Below are positions 51,593 through 62,877 of a DNA stretch of 64,000 nucleotides, one piece after another. Below the pieces are notes generated by a model, which saw nothing but the letters and a program-made list of their open reading frames with translations, did not search any database and was not told the origin of the DNA. Source of the DNA: Ascoidea rubescens DSM 1968 (Eukaryota > Ascomycota > Saccharomycetes > Ascoideales > Ascoideaceae); contig NW_017962914.1 of assembly GCF_001661345.1 (NCBI RefSeq), positions 212,439 through 276,438 on the forward strand, read 5' to 3'. How positions within the stretch are numbered: the first letter of the stretch is position 1; each line of letters starts with the position of its first letter. The position numbers and the translations under genes were made by a program.

Positions 51593-53851
51593 TCAATTGT
51601 CGTCAATTTTTTGAGATGATAAATCGCTCTCTTGTTCTGTTTCAAAATGACTTATTATAAGCTCCTCAATAGCTGGCGATAAATACCTTAACCATTTTGC
51701 ATCCTTTAATTTATTTCCATCGAAATTAAGAATTTTAAGTCGTGGGAAGACATAGATTTCATTGGATTCAGGATTAACAAAATCAATCTTTTCAAGTTTG
51801 TTGGAATTTAATGTCAATATTCTTAAATGTATTAGAGTATCTCTTTTAATTTGAAGAGAAATTAATAAGTTTTTAGATAAATCTAATCTTCTTAATTGAG
51901 ACAAAGAGCCACCAGTAATTTTCAAAACTTCAATTTTATTTGACTTTAGAGATAACGTTTTTAGTTTATTACAATTGGTAAAATTTCTCTCATTTAATTA
52001 GGAAATTTTATTAAAGCCTAAATAAAATTTCTTTAAATTTGCCAAACAATCAAAGTTTTTTAAAATTTTCAAAAAATTATGCACCAAATTTAAATAATAT
52101 AAATGATAAGAACGAACATTTTCATCAATGGAAAAGTCATGAATTAAATTTACAGATGAATCTAAAAATTTTATTTTTCGAAAAGATTGGGATAAATGAA
52201 AACTTGATAATAAATTACGTGAAAGGTTTAAATATTCTAGATTTATTAGAGTTGATAAATTTTCCATTTTAGTAATTTGGTTGGTTGATAGGTTAAGAGA
52301 TTTTATGTGAATAAAACTTGAAAAGTTTTCAATTTTTGAAATATAATTTTTAGATGAGTTAATGTGAGATAAGTTAATTAGATCAAAAGCAAGATGAAAT
52401 TTTTTAATTCTATTAAAGGATAGGTTTAACTCCAATAAATTATTCAAATTATTCATGTTTTGTGAGTTATTCAAATCAATCAAATTAGTTAAATACGAGA
52501 TTCTATTATGAGATAGGTTTAATTTAGTAAGTTTTGGTAAGTTTAATTTTGAGAAATAGACAACAGTTATCAGATTTGAGGATAGATTTAAAAGTGATAA
52601 ATGATTTAGATCAGATAAATTTTCAATTTTTGAAATGTTGTTTTTCACTAAGAATAGTTTTTTTAGGTTAACTGGCTTTGATAAGTTAGTGATGGCGTCA
52701 ATGATATTATGAGATAGAATTAAAGTGGATAGGTTGACTAGTTGTTATAAATTTCGAATGAAAGAGATTCTATTGAAAGATAGGTCAAGATACTTTAAAA
52801 AAGTCAAGTGATTTAAATTTTTAATGGTAGATATTTCATTAAAGGATAAATCTAGATGATTTAGATGGATTAGGTATGATAGGTTTTTAATTTCCCTAAT
52901 TTTGTTATTCCCTGGGAATTTTCCTGAAATGATTAATTTTTGCAAATGGTATAGAGTCGATAAATTTTGAATAATGGTGATGTTGTTTTTTGAGAAATTC
53001 AAGACTTTTAGATTTCTCAAGTTGGGTAGTTTATAAATTTTAGATAAATTTGATTTTGTGATGTTTAAATGAGTTAGATTCAAATGGGGAGAAAGTAGCA
53101 CAAAATTTGAATTTGACGGGTTCCAGCTCGAGTTTGAATGTAATTTTTTCAAGTTGGAGCATTTAGTTAAATTATGTAAATAAGAATTGAGAGTTCTAAG
53201 AAGTGAAAATTCCATATAGAATCTGAACAGTGATAATGGGTCTGAGTTCAATTAGGTGAACAATTCAATTAGATTGTTCAAAGGGAGAATTGAAGGATTT
53301 GATTCAAAATTGTCAAATAAGCATATGGAAAGAGTTTTAATGTTTGTCTTTGGAATTGGGAAACTTTCTAAAAGATAAACGTCTTTAGTGGTGAGGCTGT
53401 TTGCAAATAGCCTAATATCCAAAGTGTGTGTATTTAAAGAATTCTGTTGAATATGCTGCAAATCGCTGGAAATGATTAGGACTTTTGTTCTTTGGTTGTG
53501 CTTGCTGTGGTTTTTATTCAAGATAGTGTGTGAGGAATATAATTTCAGTGAGGCCATATTTCCAATGACCATGATATAATGCAACGAGAATAGCCAAAGT
53601 TTGTCGTTGTACAAGTAGAAGAATATTTTCTGGATTAAACCATAGGGCAAGTCGACAAAGGTGGTTTGAGGCCTATTTTCATTTGGAGAAAGCAGAGAAC
53701 AGTAGGCTGTAGAGGAATTGGCACCAACATCACCGGCACCACCGAAATCAGCAAGAATAGAGCTCTCGACAAAGACTCTCTGCTGTCTGGCTAGATGTAC
53801 TTCCTGTGTACCCCTGGTGGGCCTGCTGAAGGAACTGCTGGAGAGAGGCAC
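51593..53851 (-). pseudogene. F-box/leucine-rich-repeat gene in one frame with three TAA codons
   Basis: One minus-strand frame runs from 53851 to a TGA at 51593, about 750 codons, without any frameshift. It is cut by TAA at 53252-53254, 52745-52747 and 51998-52000. The start also seems lost: the first in-frame ATG lies inside the F-box-like part, and a TAA sits just upstream of the frame. Seen: an F-box-like FVDLPYGLIQKIFFYL near the N-terminus, then some 20 SDS22-like repeats (LxxLxxLxLSxNxI, for example HLNHLDLSFNEISTIKNL). Such proteins usually serve as substrate receptors of SCF ubiquitin ligases. Sequence continuity across the stops argues for a young host pseudogene; read-through is the alternative. 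Confidence 0.75.
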
Positions 53852-53910
53852 TTTTGTTGTTTCTTATACTGCTTCCTCTACACAGAGAGCTTTCAGCAAC
53901 AAAAAGAAAT

Positions 53911-54010
53911 CGTTACAGACAGGATTCGAACCTGCGCAGGAAAATCCCAATGCCTAGGCTGCTAACCGCTGTTTAGCAGGGCATCGCCTTAACCTCTCGG
54001 CCACTGTAAC
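53911..54010 (-). tRNA. tRNA-Ser(GCT) with intron
   Basis: A 100-base gene with an 18-base intron, leaving 82 bases as usual for class II tRNA-Ser. Acceptor GTTACAG/CTGTAAC with G discriminator, long variable arm, and T-arm GCAGGTTCGAATCCTGT are intact. The intron contains TTAGCAG, complementary to the complete anticodon loop CTGCTAA. A T5 terminator follows at 53901-53905 on this strand. The anticodon reads AGC/AGU, not CUG. Confidence 0.96.
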
Positions 54011-54135
54011 GGATCTGTGCTGCAGAAACATGCGTATGCTTTGCCAGGTTACCTAGACGTTGTTCACGCAATAATCACGAGATAATCATGTGACTTGGTG
54101 GCCAGCTTTGGACTTTGCACTATTTAGAACGCTAA

Positions 54136-55452
54136 CTATATCCTCTCAAAGGCAAAGGCAAGGTAGAAATCAGCTACCTCTGCTTCCTCGCCACTGATGC
54201 CGTACTTTCCATCGCTTCTTTTCAATCCTTCCAACATCTTTGGAGAGAAATTGTTGAACCACTCGGGAATCTCTTCCTTGAACAACTCTGCAAACGTCTT
54301 TTTGTAACGCAATTCCAATCGATACTCTTCTGCGATTGCTCTGAAACTCTCAAAGGGAACCACAAACTCTGGAGCGTTTTCGACTGAGTCCTTTAAGTAA
54401 AAATAATACACATTTCCCCATGGAGGACTGAAATCACATTCTTCATTAGGCACCTTTGGAAACGTCACCGAGTATATGGAATTTCCCCATTTAATTTCTT
54501 CATCATCAAACGTTTCCGCTTCTTTGATGGAATTCACTGTGGTTTCCTCTTCTTTTGGAGGAGCAAATGGATCATCATTCTCAACGTCATCTTGTTCTTT
54601 TCCCTTTCCCTTTCCTTGTCCTTGTCCTTGCTCTTTCTCTTTTGTTTCCTCCCGATCTCCACCAGTGTTGCTGGAGTTCTGTTCCTCAAGAGACTGTTTT
54701 TGCATTCTTTCTTCTTCCAACTTTTGCTTTCTAGCTTCATTGTTTTTTCTTGTAACTTGAATTTTCTGAATTATAAAATCAGAACTGGGAATGGTACCAA
54801 AAAAATACCCTCCAACTTTCAAACTCTTTGAGACATTTTCAAGCATCATTCTGATTTGTTCCTCACTTTCAAACGCATAATGAAGACAAAACTGCATCGA
54901 AACAGCATCCATTGGAAACTGAATCTGATTAGGAATATGTCCTATACCCTCTAAAATGTCTGGTATTTTAGTCTTGAATGGATTAGCCGTCACAAATGTA
55001 GCGCAAAAGCTTCTGTATCTCATCCCAGTGTACCTGGAAAACGCCTCCTTGATGGAATAATCAGAAATGTCGATACCCAATAACTCTGATATCTTGCACT
55101 TGTTGTACTTGAACAAATCGCCTCCCTTTCCACATCCAATATCCAACACTCTATCGCCTGCCTTGATAAATCTTCCAAACAACATGTACTTGATGGCGTT
55201 GTTGTAATTCCTCAACTTAAACGTCGACAATTGCTCTCTCACAACATTCCGGGACTCCCTGGTGATCTTGTTGTAGTGGTTCTTGATCAACTGCCCACTG
55301 TTCCTGATGTTCAACTGGTTCTCCCTCCTTGCTTGTTGGATTTCTCGCTCCTGTCTCTCTTCCTCCTGTCTTCGCCTCATCGCAGCCTCTCTGCGTTGTT
55401 GCTCCAAGTTCTTTCTCCGGGGCTTCCTCACCCGATTGCTATGTTCCACCAT
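54136..55452 (-). CDS. ABD1: mRNA cap guanine-N7 methyltransferase
   Basis: The product is 438 residues (436 in S. cerevisiae). Seen: a basic N-terminal region with an RREAAMRRRQEEERQERE helix, then NNAIKYMLFGRFIKAGDRVLDIGCGKGGDL (S-adenosylmethionine motif, split here by my reading only), LLGIDISDYSIKEA, FPMDAVSMQFCLHYAFES and the cap-pocket GNSIYSVTF. A charged, Gly/Lys/Glu-rich insertion (about 235-300) interrupts the domain and ends shortly before GNSIYSVTF. Role: N7 methylation of the GpppN cap in the nucleus. The start is ATG at 55452. The coding sequence is GC-richer than its neighbours over most of its length. Confidence 0.94.
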   Translation of the reverse strand: MVEHSNRVRKPRRKNLEQQRREAAMRRRQEEERQEREIQQARRENQLNIRNSGQLIKNHYNKITRESRNVVREQLSTFKLRNYNNAIKYMLFGRFIKAGDRVLDIGCGKGGDLFKYNKCKISELLGIDISDYSIKEAFSRYTGMRYRSFCATFVTANPFKTKIPDILEGIGHIPNQIQFPMDAVSMQFCLHYAFESEEQIRMMLENVSKSLKVGGYFFGTIPSSDFIIQKIQVTRKNNEARKQKLEEERMQKQSLEEQNSSNTGGDREETKEKEQGQGQGKGKGKEQDDVENDDPFAPPKEEETTVNSIKEAETFDDEEIKWGNSIYSVTFPKVPNEECDFSPPWGNVYYFYLKDSVENAPEFVVPFESFRAIAEEYRLELRYKKTFAELFKEEIPEWFNNFSPKMLEGLKRSDGKYGISGEEAEVADFYLAFAFERI

Positions 55453-55740
55453 AGCTCATAAGATACCAATAGCAACAATACTGCTCTTCCAACACTTTTC
55501 TTCTTCCCACTGAAAAAAATAAGACAAAAGCGACAAAAACCAGAGGCCGAAACGGCAAATTCCCGCCGCCGGCCGCTGCCTCCAACTCAGATCAAAAAGT
55601 CTTCCTCTTCTCGGTTTATTCACCTTCAAAAGACCAATAACTGCCATCGAAATAGACTGTAAGATGCTCTTATAAGCTCTTACTTATTCGTCGTGAGCCT
55701 TCTTTTTTTTAATCTACTTACTCTCCCAGTATTTATTTAA

Positions 55741-57174
55741 ATGGGGTTGAATGCAATTTTCACTCTGTTCTTCAACAATGTCGTTGATAGTGGTGCTTCA
55801 CTTGTTGGTCTTCCTCTAAATTCTAATATAGATTCTGCTTCCAATCCAAACTCCAATTCTAATTCCAATTCAAACTCAAATCCAGACTCTGCCTCAAACT
55901 CTGCCTCAAACTCTCAAAATGCTGCCAACCATCTGGAAACTCATCGCAAAATGTATTCAAGACCTTCACTAGGCCTCTTCCTATTCGGTCCTTTAGTTCC
56001 AGCTCCTGATTGCAAAAATTGCATTTTATTTCTATCCTCTTTACAATCTTTAATCGGTCTAGGTTTTATAACAATTGGTAGAAATTTATATAAAAAAAAC
56101 TTAGTAATTAATAATTACCAAAAAAGGTTCTTTCCAAGACTAATTAAATACACAAATTATCTGGTTGGTTCTTCTTTAATCTTGTTGTCGTCTCTAGAAT
56201 ATTATAGAACTTTTATATCCTCCTACGATGCTTACATTGAAGACTTTAAAAATTATAGAGCTCGCTGTTTAAAATTAAATTCTCTCATAAGTAACGATAT
56301 CAATCACCCAAATTACGAAATCTTCAACTCTTGGTTTGGTCCTTTAAGTTATAAACCAATTCCATTTGACGAATATCTACTTCGAATGGAAAATTGGATG
56401 AATGTATCAAACTACATCTTGCAAGCAAACCGGAAAAAGATCATCCCAATTTTGTTCCCAAAAGTCCTAGATAATCAAATCATCAAAATTCCTGAAGGTG
56501 AAGACATTTACTCAAATTCCTTCTTAAAAGAAAGAATCAATCTTTTAAAAACCCATATAAACTCAAATGATAAAAAAAGTTTGAATATCTTCAACCTAAC
56601 TAATAGCATCCTACTAAATTTTCCCTTGGGTGTTTGGACTTCTTATTCGGCTTTTTTAAATAATCCAATTGATAACTATTATAACCTAAAACTCATAAAC
56701 AATAATTTTTATAAACTGTTTCTCGATCAGCCATTGACCTATATAAATAACCATCCGACTGTTAAAGAAATCCATCAACTCCATAATGAATTAATCGACA
56801 GAGAACCTTTGGAATTTAATGAAAAAATCATTGAATTATTGAAAAATAACTTTGATACTTTTTGGGAAATTCATAAACCTTCTGATGAATTATTAGACGA
56901 AATATCATATAAAGTGCGATTAATTCCAAGATCTCCAGTTTATAATTATGTAAACAACCCAACCGATGAAAATGGCAATAAATCCCATTCCGAAAATTCA
57001 ATAGAACTTAATAATAATAATAATAATAATAATCATAATAATAATAATCATAATTATAAAAATGAAATAAATGCAAAAATCATAGAAATAATAGATAATA
57101 AGGATCAAGATCAAAACCAAGATCAAAATCAAGATCAAAATCAAGATCAAAACCAGGATGAAAATCAAGAATAA
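55741..57174 (+). CDS. MGR1: Mgr1, i-AAA protease adaptor of the mitochondrial inner membrane
   Basis: The product is 477 residues (417 in S. cerevisiae). Seen: RPSLGLFLFGPLVPAPDCKN leading into a membrane helix (about 95-118), a second helix (about 139-156), and WFGPLSYKPIPFDEYLLRMENW, all hallmarks of Mgr1. Role: with Mgr3 it binds substrates for Yme1 in the intermembrane space and supports survival without mitochondrial DNA. Odd: an Asn/Ser dipeptide tract near the N-terminus and a C-terminal tail of poly-Asn followed by DQNQ-type repeats up to the stop. Confidence 0.85.
   Translation: MGLNAIFTLFFNNVVDSGASLVGLPLNSNIDSASNPNSNSNSNSNSNPDSASNSASNSQNAANHLETHRKMYSRPSLGLFLFGPLVPAPDCKNCILFLSSLQSLIGLGFITIGRNLYKKNLVINNYQKRFFPRLIKYTNYLVGSSLILLSSLEYYRTFISSYDAYIEDFKNYRARCLKLNSLISNDINHPNYEIFNSWFGPLSYKPIPFDEYLLRMENWMNVSNYILQANRKKIIPILFPKVLDNQIIKIPEGEDIYSNSFLKERINLLKTHINSNDKKSLNIFNLTNSILLNFPLGVWTSYSAFLNNPIDNYYNLKLINNNFYKLFLDQPLTYINNHPTVKEIHQLHNELIDREPLEFNEKIIELLKNNFDTFWEIHKPSDELLDEISYKVRLIPRSPVYNYVNNPTDENGNKSHSENSIELNNNNNNNNHNNNNHNYKNEINAKIIEIIDNKDQDQNQDQNQDQNQDQNQDENQE
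57100..57170 (+). repeat. In-frame 12-base repeat encoding DQNQ units
   Basis: Six or so GATCAAAATCAA-like units at the very end of MGR1, in frame and close to the stop codon. Confidence 0.85.
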
Positions 57175-57557
57175 GAAAAAATTATCAAGGCTCATATATT
57201 CAGTGCTATGATTTGCCGTTATAGATTGTTTTATAGTTTTGTTCATATCAATGTTTATAATTACAATTATAATTTAATTTAATTTAATTTAATTTAATTT
57301 AATTTAATTTAATTTAATTTGACTTAGTAATCAGTGTATTAAAGTAAAACAAAACGGAAAGAAAACGAAAAAAATGTATACAAATTAAAACAATAAACGA
57401 TAAACAATAAACAATAAACAAACAAGAACAAGAGAATTGAAAAAAAGAATTGAAAAAAAGAATTGAAAAAAAGAATTGAAAAAGAGTAAAGAAAAGAAAA
57501 GAAAAAAAAAAAGAAAAGAGAAGAAAAGAAAAAAGCTATATAAAATTACAATAAATA
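57175..57557. repeat. Repeat-rich convergent spacer, MGR1 / VCX1-type gene
   Basis: Three arrays fill most of this 383-base spacer: about ten AATTT pentamers at 57,270-57,320; AAACAAT-type heptamers at about 57,391-57,420; and four copies of GAATTGAAAAAAA-like 13-mers at 57,434-57,484, followed by a purine run to 57,535. Confidence 0.9.
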
Positions 57558-59066
57558 TCATATCCACCAGGACGTAAAAGAAATAACAGTGAAACCAGTT
57601 AGCAATATAATTCCGCCAATAAAGGTTGCCTTTTCAGTATCCAAAGCGAATTTTGCACAAAACCCAGAGAAGACTATAATTAAAATCATTGGCCAGTCAA
57701 AGACTAGAGACATTGAGTCCTCCTTCATTGACCAACCTAGTAAATCCAAAATTGGTAATACAAAACAGAGAATTTGAATAGCACTACCCATGGATACCCC
57801 AATAGAGAGGTCAATATTGCCTTTACAAGCGGCTATGAAAGCAGTAGTGTGTTCTGGGACATTACCAGCTATTGGGACAAGAATTAAACCAACGAAAGTT
57901 TTTGAAATGGAAGAGTTATCAGTTAGATTTTCGATGGAATCAATGAAAAAATCAGCCACGGGGGCCAAGAAAATGGAAGAGAAGCATAAAGCGATTAGAC
58001 AATCAAGAAGCCTAGGGTTATCGAAATCATATTTTTCAATTTTTTGAGATGTTGGTGAAAATAATGAAGAATTGTTTTCAAAATGTTTTTTGGTTTTAAT
58101 TTTGTTACCAGTGTTATTGTTATTGTTATTGTTATTGTTATTGTTATTGTTATTGTTATTGTTATTGTTATTATTGTTATTTTTGTTTTTAATCTTATCA
58201 GCGTCAATCTCTAATTCATTACTACTGGAAGATGTTGCGCCATAGTATGGATCAGGGAGAGATAATAAGTTTGTAGTGTCATTTGGATAATCACTTTTTA
58301 TAACAGTTTCCACGTCGTTTTGAAAGTGATCAGTGCCATGATCGCCATCGTCATTTTCAGGGATATCAGCAGATTTTAGTTTGAGCCGGTTATTTTGGTT
58401 TAGTTTTTTTTCATTTAAAACAAGATAGACATTGTAAAAAAGATAGAACAAATAAAGGATTATCATAAATATTGAAACCCAGCCTGAAATTAACTGTTTT
58501 TGAGGCATGTAGGTTGGGGGATCATCATCAACAACAATTGTATTGCCGTTGGTGTCAATACTTTCAGCATTATTATTGAGGTTTTTTGTATTTATAATGT
58601 AATCATAAATGACTCTGGGAAAGACCAACAAAAAGCAAGATAGTAGTAGAATATTTGAATGAAAAACATTGTCAAAATAATTAGTTTTCAAGCCCTTTAT
58701 ACCAGATACCAAGAAACAACTGCCTAGCACAAACAAGGAATTTGATATGGTGGAGCCTACTAAGGAGGTTATAACTAGCACAGCGTCTGATCTTCTCAAG
58801 GAAATAAAAGAGATTATCAATTCGACCAAGTTGCCAAAAGAAGCATTTAGAATTCCACCCAACACTGGGCCCACATGGGTTTCTAGTTTTTCAGTAGACC
58901 AACTTAAAACAGCAGATAAAAAGACAATTTGAAAAGAATTTAGAAAGCAAATCAAATATATGTTCCAGTTTAAAACCCCAGCTATTATGGATATAAGCAA
59001 AGTAGTGAGGAAGATCAACCCAATTATGCTTTGCACTCTTGACAAGGAACGTATTAGATATAACAT
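57558..59066 (-). CDS. VCX1: Vacuolar-type Ca2+/H+ exchanger (CAX family)
   Basis: The product is 502 residues from the first ATG at 59066; 37 more open codons upstream start at a TTG. Seen: about eleven membrane helices with the two alpha repeats of CAX exchangers: GGILNASFGNLVELIIS and PIAGNVPEHTTAFIAACKG. Both carry the acidic residue needed for transport. The repeats are split by a long hydrophilic loop that includes poly-Asn (about 58,110-58,180), which is longer than in S. cerevisiae Vcx1 (411 residues). Role: vacuolar calcium uptake driven by protons. GNVPEHTTA instead of the usual GNAAEHATA hints at a divergent subfamily, so VNX1-like function is possible. Confidence 0.75.
   Translation of the reverse strand: MLYLIRSLSRVQSIIGLIFLTTLLISIIAGVLNWNIYLICFLNSFQIVFLSAVLSWSTEKLETHVGPVLGGILNASFGNLVELIISFISLRRSDAVLVITSLVGSTISNSLFVLGSCFLVSGIKGLKTNYFDNVFHSNILLLSCFLLVFPRVIYDYIINTKNLNNNAESIDTNGNTIVVDDDPPTYMPQKQLISGWVSIFMIILYLFYLFYNVYLVLNEKKLNQNNRLKLKSADIPENDDGDHGTDHFQNDVETVIKSDYPNDTTNLLSLPDPYYGATSSSSNELEIDADKIKNKNNNNNNNNNNNNNNNNNNNNNNNTGNKIKTKKHFENNSSLFSPTSQKIEKYDFDNPRLLDCLIALCFSSIFLAPVADFFIDSIENLTDNSSISKTFVGLILVPIAGNVPEHTTAFIAACKGNIDLSIGVSMGSAIQILCFVLPILDLLGWSMKEDSMSLVFDWPMILIIVFSGFCAKFALDTEKATFIGGIILLTGFTVISFTSWWI
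58110..58185. repeat. In-frame poly-Asn microsatellite in the exchanger gene
   Basis: An ATT/GTT-type trinucleotide run on the plus strand encodes about 20 asparagines in the cytosolic loop. Confidence 0.9.
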
Positions 59067-59747
59067 TAGAGGATTATGCAGCAAGGTCTCTTCTTGGGAT
59101 GTCTCTCCAAATATTCTGAGGCAAAAGAGGTATTTATAAGAAAACACCAAGAAACCACTGCTGGAACACTTCCTCAAAGCAGAAAATGAGGCAGAAACAG
59201 CAGCAAGGAGTTTTGGTGATGAAATAAAAGGAAGAAAGAACCACCGCCGATCTCGGTAGGTGAATGCGGGTAAATGCGGTGATGCATTGCGGCCACAAAC
59301 TCGCGTAGCAGTCTGCAGTTCGAGTCCTGCATGGGCATTTTTCGGGTGAGCATTTCTCTCTTTTGGGGCCTTCTGTGGGAGTTTCGTCTCGCTTTGGGTG
59401 GTGCCGCTGCTGGCGTCGTCGCCACAGTCATTTGTGTTCTAGCCACTGCTCTGCTTGTGCTGGAGTTACTGGATGTGCTAGAACTGCTGCAGTTGCTGGA
59501 GCTGCTGCAGTTGCTTTGCTGTGGCGAGGCGTCTCACAGCCCAGTTCGTGGCCTGTTTGCTCTTCCTCGTCTACTGCCATCATTCGCAATTCCACCTAGT
59601 TCTGTCCATCTTTTCAACCAACTCTGCAACTGTCGTACAGTTAGCTGATATGTCAGTATTTCGTCTCTGCAATCTCACAAAGGCCTGCTATATCCATTAA
59701 AGAGATCGATTTCCACATACTACATGCTATTAGATACAAGATTTTGC
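59067..59747. other. VCX1-ARO4 spacer with a GC-rich island
   Basis: This 681-base spacer has a GC-rich block at about 59,240-59,600 including a duplicated CTGCTGCAGTTGCT (59,487-59,520). A B-box-like GTTCGAGTCC at 59318-59327 is followed by T5 at 59338-59342 and resembles the 3' half of a tRNA, but no full tRNA folds. A hydrophobic open frame here is rejected for its many CTG codons. ARO4 ends at the right side. Confidence 0.5.
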
Positions 59748-60836
<1,089 letters not shown>

Positions 60837-61428
60837 CTATTAACCATTGATTTGTTAGTACTAATTCCTCATGGATTGGGAAACTGAAAAGTTGAAAATT
60901 CGATTTCTCAACTTTTCCAATCTTGGATTTTCACTTTTCAATGACATCAAAATCAAACTGCTAAATTGCTGCAATAAATTAATCACATACAGGCACAAAA
61001 GACATTTTCAAATAATATATGTAAGTTTAGATTAAATATTACAATGTCCAGCTTCAAGTGTACAATGTAAATTTGCAAAGGGAAATTTTCTCTGCTTGTT
61101 CTTCTATTCTTAAATACTTTTTGAGAATATTCTCAGGAATTAGTCATAAATTAAAACATCTCGAAATTTCAAAAAAACGTTTATGGGAAAAAAATTCCAG
61201 CAATAATTTTTCAGTACGCTGAGTTTCGGGTTCATTCCGAAGGCTGTCAACCGGAACTGCATCTGCGGCCCAACAACAGCAGAACACATCCGCACCACTG
61301 GTTTTTCCTTCTTTATGACTGTAACACCACCAATCAAAAATCGGAGCGAAACAGAAATATATAAAATATGTAAAATTTATAAAATTTATAAAATATGTAA
61401 GCTGAAAGACATGAAACAAAAAAAGGTC
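60837..61428. other. ARO4 promoter / ENP1 3' flank
   Basis: This 592-base spacer has a GC-richer patch at about 61,200-61,290 and an ATAAAATTT/ATAAAATATGT repeat cluster at 61,361-61,398. A TTAGTCAT (61138-61145) is a weak match to half of a Gcn4 site. No gene is seen. Confidence 0.4.
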
Positions 61429-62877
61429 TTAGAACACATCAATCATTTGCACCTCCTTTTCAGGTTCCTTGAGCCCTGCCTCCATTCGGGGCTGACTGGC
61501 TAATAGCTCTCGTCTTATTTCTGGTCCAATGTCCTTGTGGAATCGTTGACGAACTGTCTCTAAAAGAAAGTCTCGCTGGTCTTCTGTGATATCATTCTTG
61601 TATCTTTGAGCAAATGCCAAAAATGCCTTATGCCACACTACAGGCAATGGGGGATGTTTCCTCTTCAATGCCTTCAAATCTGGTTCAAGCTCATCATCTC
61701 TCATATTCAAGTCTTCATCATATTTATTTGTTTGTTGGATTAATCTAAAGTTCATAAAATAAAACACCAACTCATCAATTGTTTGGTATGGCAATGCGTA
61801 TTTTTTTTCCAATAAAACTCTTATAAACACTGTGGTGGTTGGCGAAAAATCCAATTTCAATAAATGTGTCAATGCAGTAGCAGAATGTATTGGAGGTACT
61901 GAGACCTTTGATAATATTGATCCAACTATAATCGCCTCTCTTTTGGTACATCCTGTCTCAACTAGTGGATATAAAAATCCTTTGAAAAACCCAGCTGGTT
62001 TATACAATGATTTCTTTAAGGAACGATAAAGATGGTAGTTCAATTTATTCTGTTCACTATCTTCGATGTCCTTTCGGACTCTATCGAGTAAAACCATTTC
62101 AATGAATTTTTGGGCACCTTTTGCATCCAAATTTGAAACAAATAATTTTGTTGCTTCATAACATACATTGGGAGTCCAACTTTCTGGCTGAGTGATGTAC
62201 AACAAATCCTCCCAATTTACTTCTATGGGCAATCTTTTAAATATTTTAGGCAATTTCCCATGTTTCCATGTAGATAATAACTGTCCTAATTTAGAATAGG
62301 CTGCAATAACTATTGGTGGAACTTCCACAGCATTAATGGGGCCCTTCCCACTAGCGAGAATTTCATCTCTTTCCTTCTTTTTAGCAATTTCTGCTAAAAT
62401 TTTATCTGCTAAATTATATGATCCATTGAGTCCATCGAATGTTGGACCATTCCCATTAAGATACCTATCATATAATGCAATGTCATCGCCATCTACTTCT
62501 TCGATTTCTTCTTGTTCAACATCGCTGTATTCCAATTCTTCTTCTCCAAAATCATAAAAATCCCCATTATTATACTCTTCTTCATTGGCTTCATCTGATG
62601 CATAATCCAAATCATTCCTTATTGAGTTGGATTTCCTATTCTTCCTTTCTTCAATTTCTATTTCTTCTTGCTGCTCCTTTGCTAATTGTAAAATTTTTCC
62701 AGAGGTCACTGAATCAATGTATTCCTCGCTGTTATCATTATCATTATCATTCTTTTTCTGTTTGGCTATTTTTTTGTTTCTCTTTCTATACAAGCCATCT
62801 TCGGTCAAATCTTTATATAAAGGATCATGCAGTAATTTGTTTTTGTTTTTGTTATTTGATACTGATATTTTGCCCAT
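61429..62877 (-). CDS. ENP1: Bystin family 40S biogenesis factor Enp1
   Basis: The product is 482 residues (483 in S. cerevisiae). Seen: an N-terminal HDPLYKDLTEDGL and basic segment, an acidic stretch (about 85-135), then the bystin domain: LGQLLSTWKHGKLPKIFKRLP, WEDLLYITQPESWTPN, YKPAGFFKGFLYPLVETGCT and LLEKKYALPYQTIDELVFYF. Role: part of the pre-40S particle, needed for 20S pre-rRNA maturation and export. An RRPE element lies 47 bases upstream of the ATG, in keeping with ribosome-biogenesis regulation. Confidence 0.95.
   Translation of the reverse strand: MGKISVSNNKNKNKLLHDPLYKDLTEDGLYRKRNKKIAKQKKNDNDNDNSEEYIDSVTSGKILQLAKEQQEEIEIEERKNRKSNSIRNDLDYASDEANEEEYNNGDFYDFGEEELEYSDVEQEEIEEVDGDDIALYDRYLNGNGPTFDGLNGSYNLADKILAEIAKKKERDEILASGKGPINAVEVPPIVIAAYSKLGQLLSTWKHGKLPKIFKRLPIEVNWEDLLYITQPESWTPNVCYEATKLFVSNLDAKGAQKFIEMVLLDRVRKDIEDSEQNKLNYHLYRSLKKSLYKPAGFFKGFLYPLVETGCTKREAIIVGSILSKVSVPPIHSATALTHLLKLDFSPTTTVFIRVLLEKKYALPYQTIDELVFYFMNFRLIQQTNKYDEDLNMRDDELEPDLKALKRKHPPLPVVWHKAFLAFAQRYKNDITEDQRDFLLETVRQRFHKDIGPEIRRELLASQPRMEAGLKEPEKEVQMIDVF

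Noticed and set aside
59067-59177. N-terminal extension of the Ca2+/H+ exchanger
   Set aside because: Open for 37 codons, but it starts with TTG and I found no branch point for an upstream exon; the first ATG still precedes the first membrane helix.
59331-59648. A hydrophobic 105-codon ATG-started frame
   Set aside because: It uses many CTG codons, which true genes here avoid; if CUG is serine the hydrophobic run vanishes. It also overlaps the tRNA-like remnant and shows no family match.
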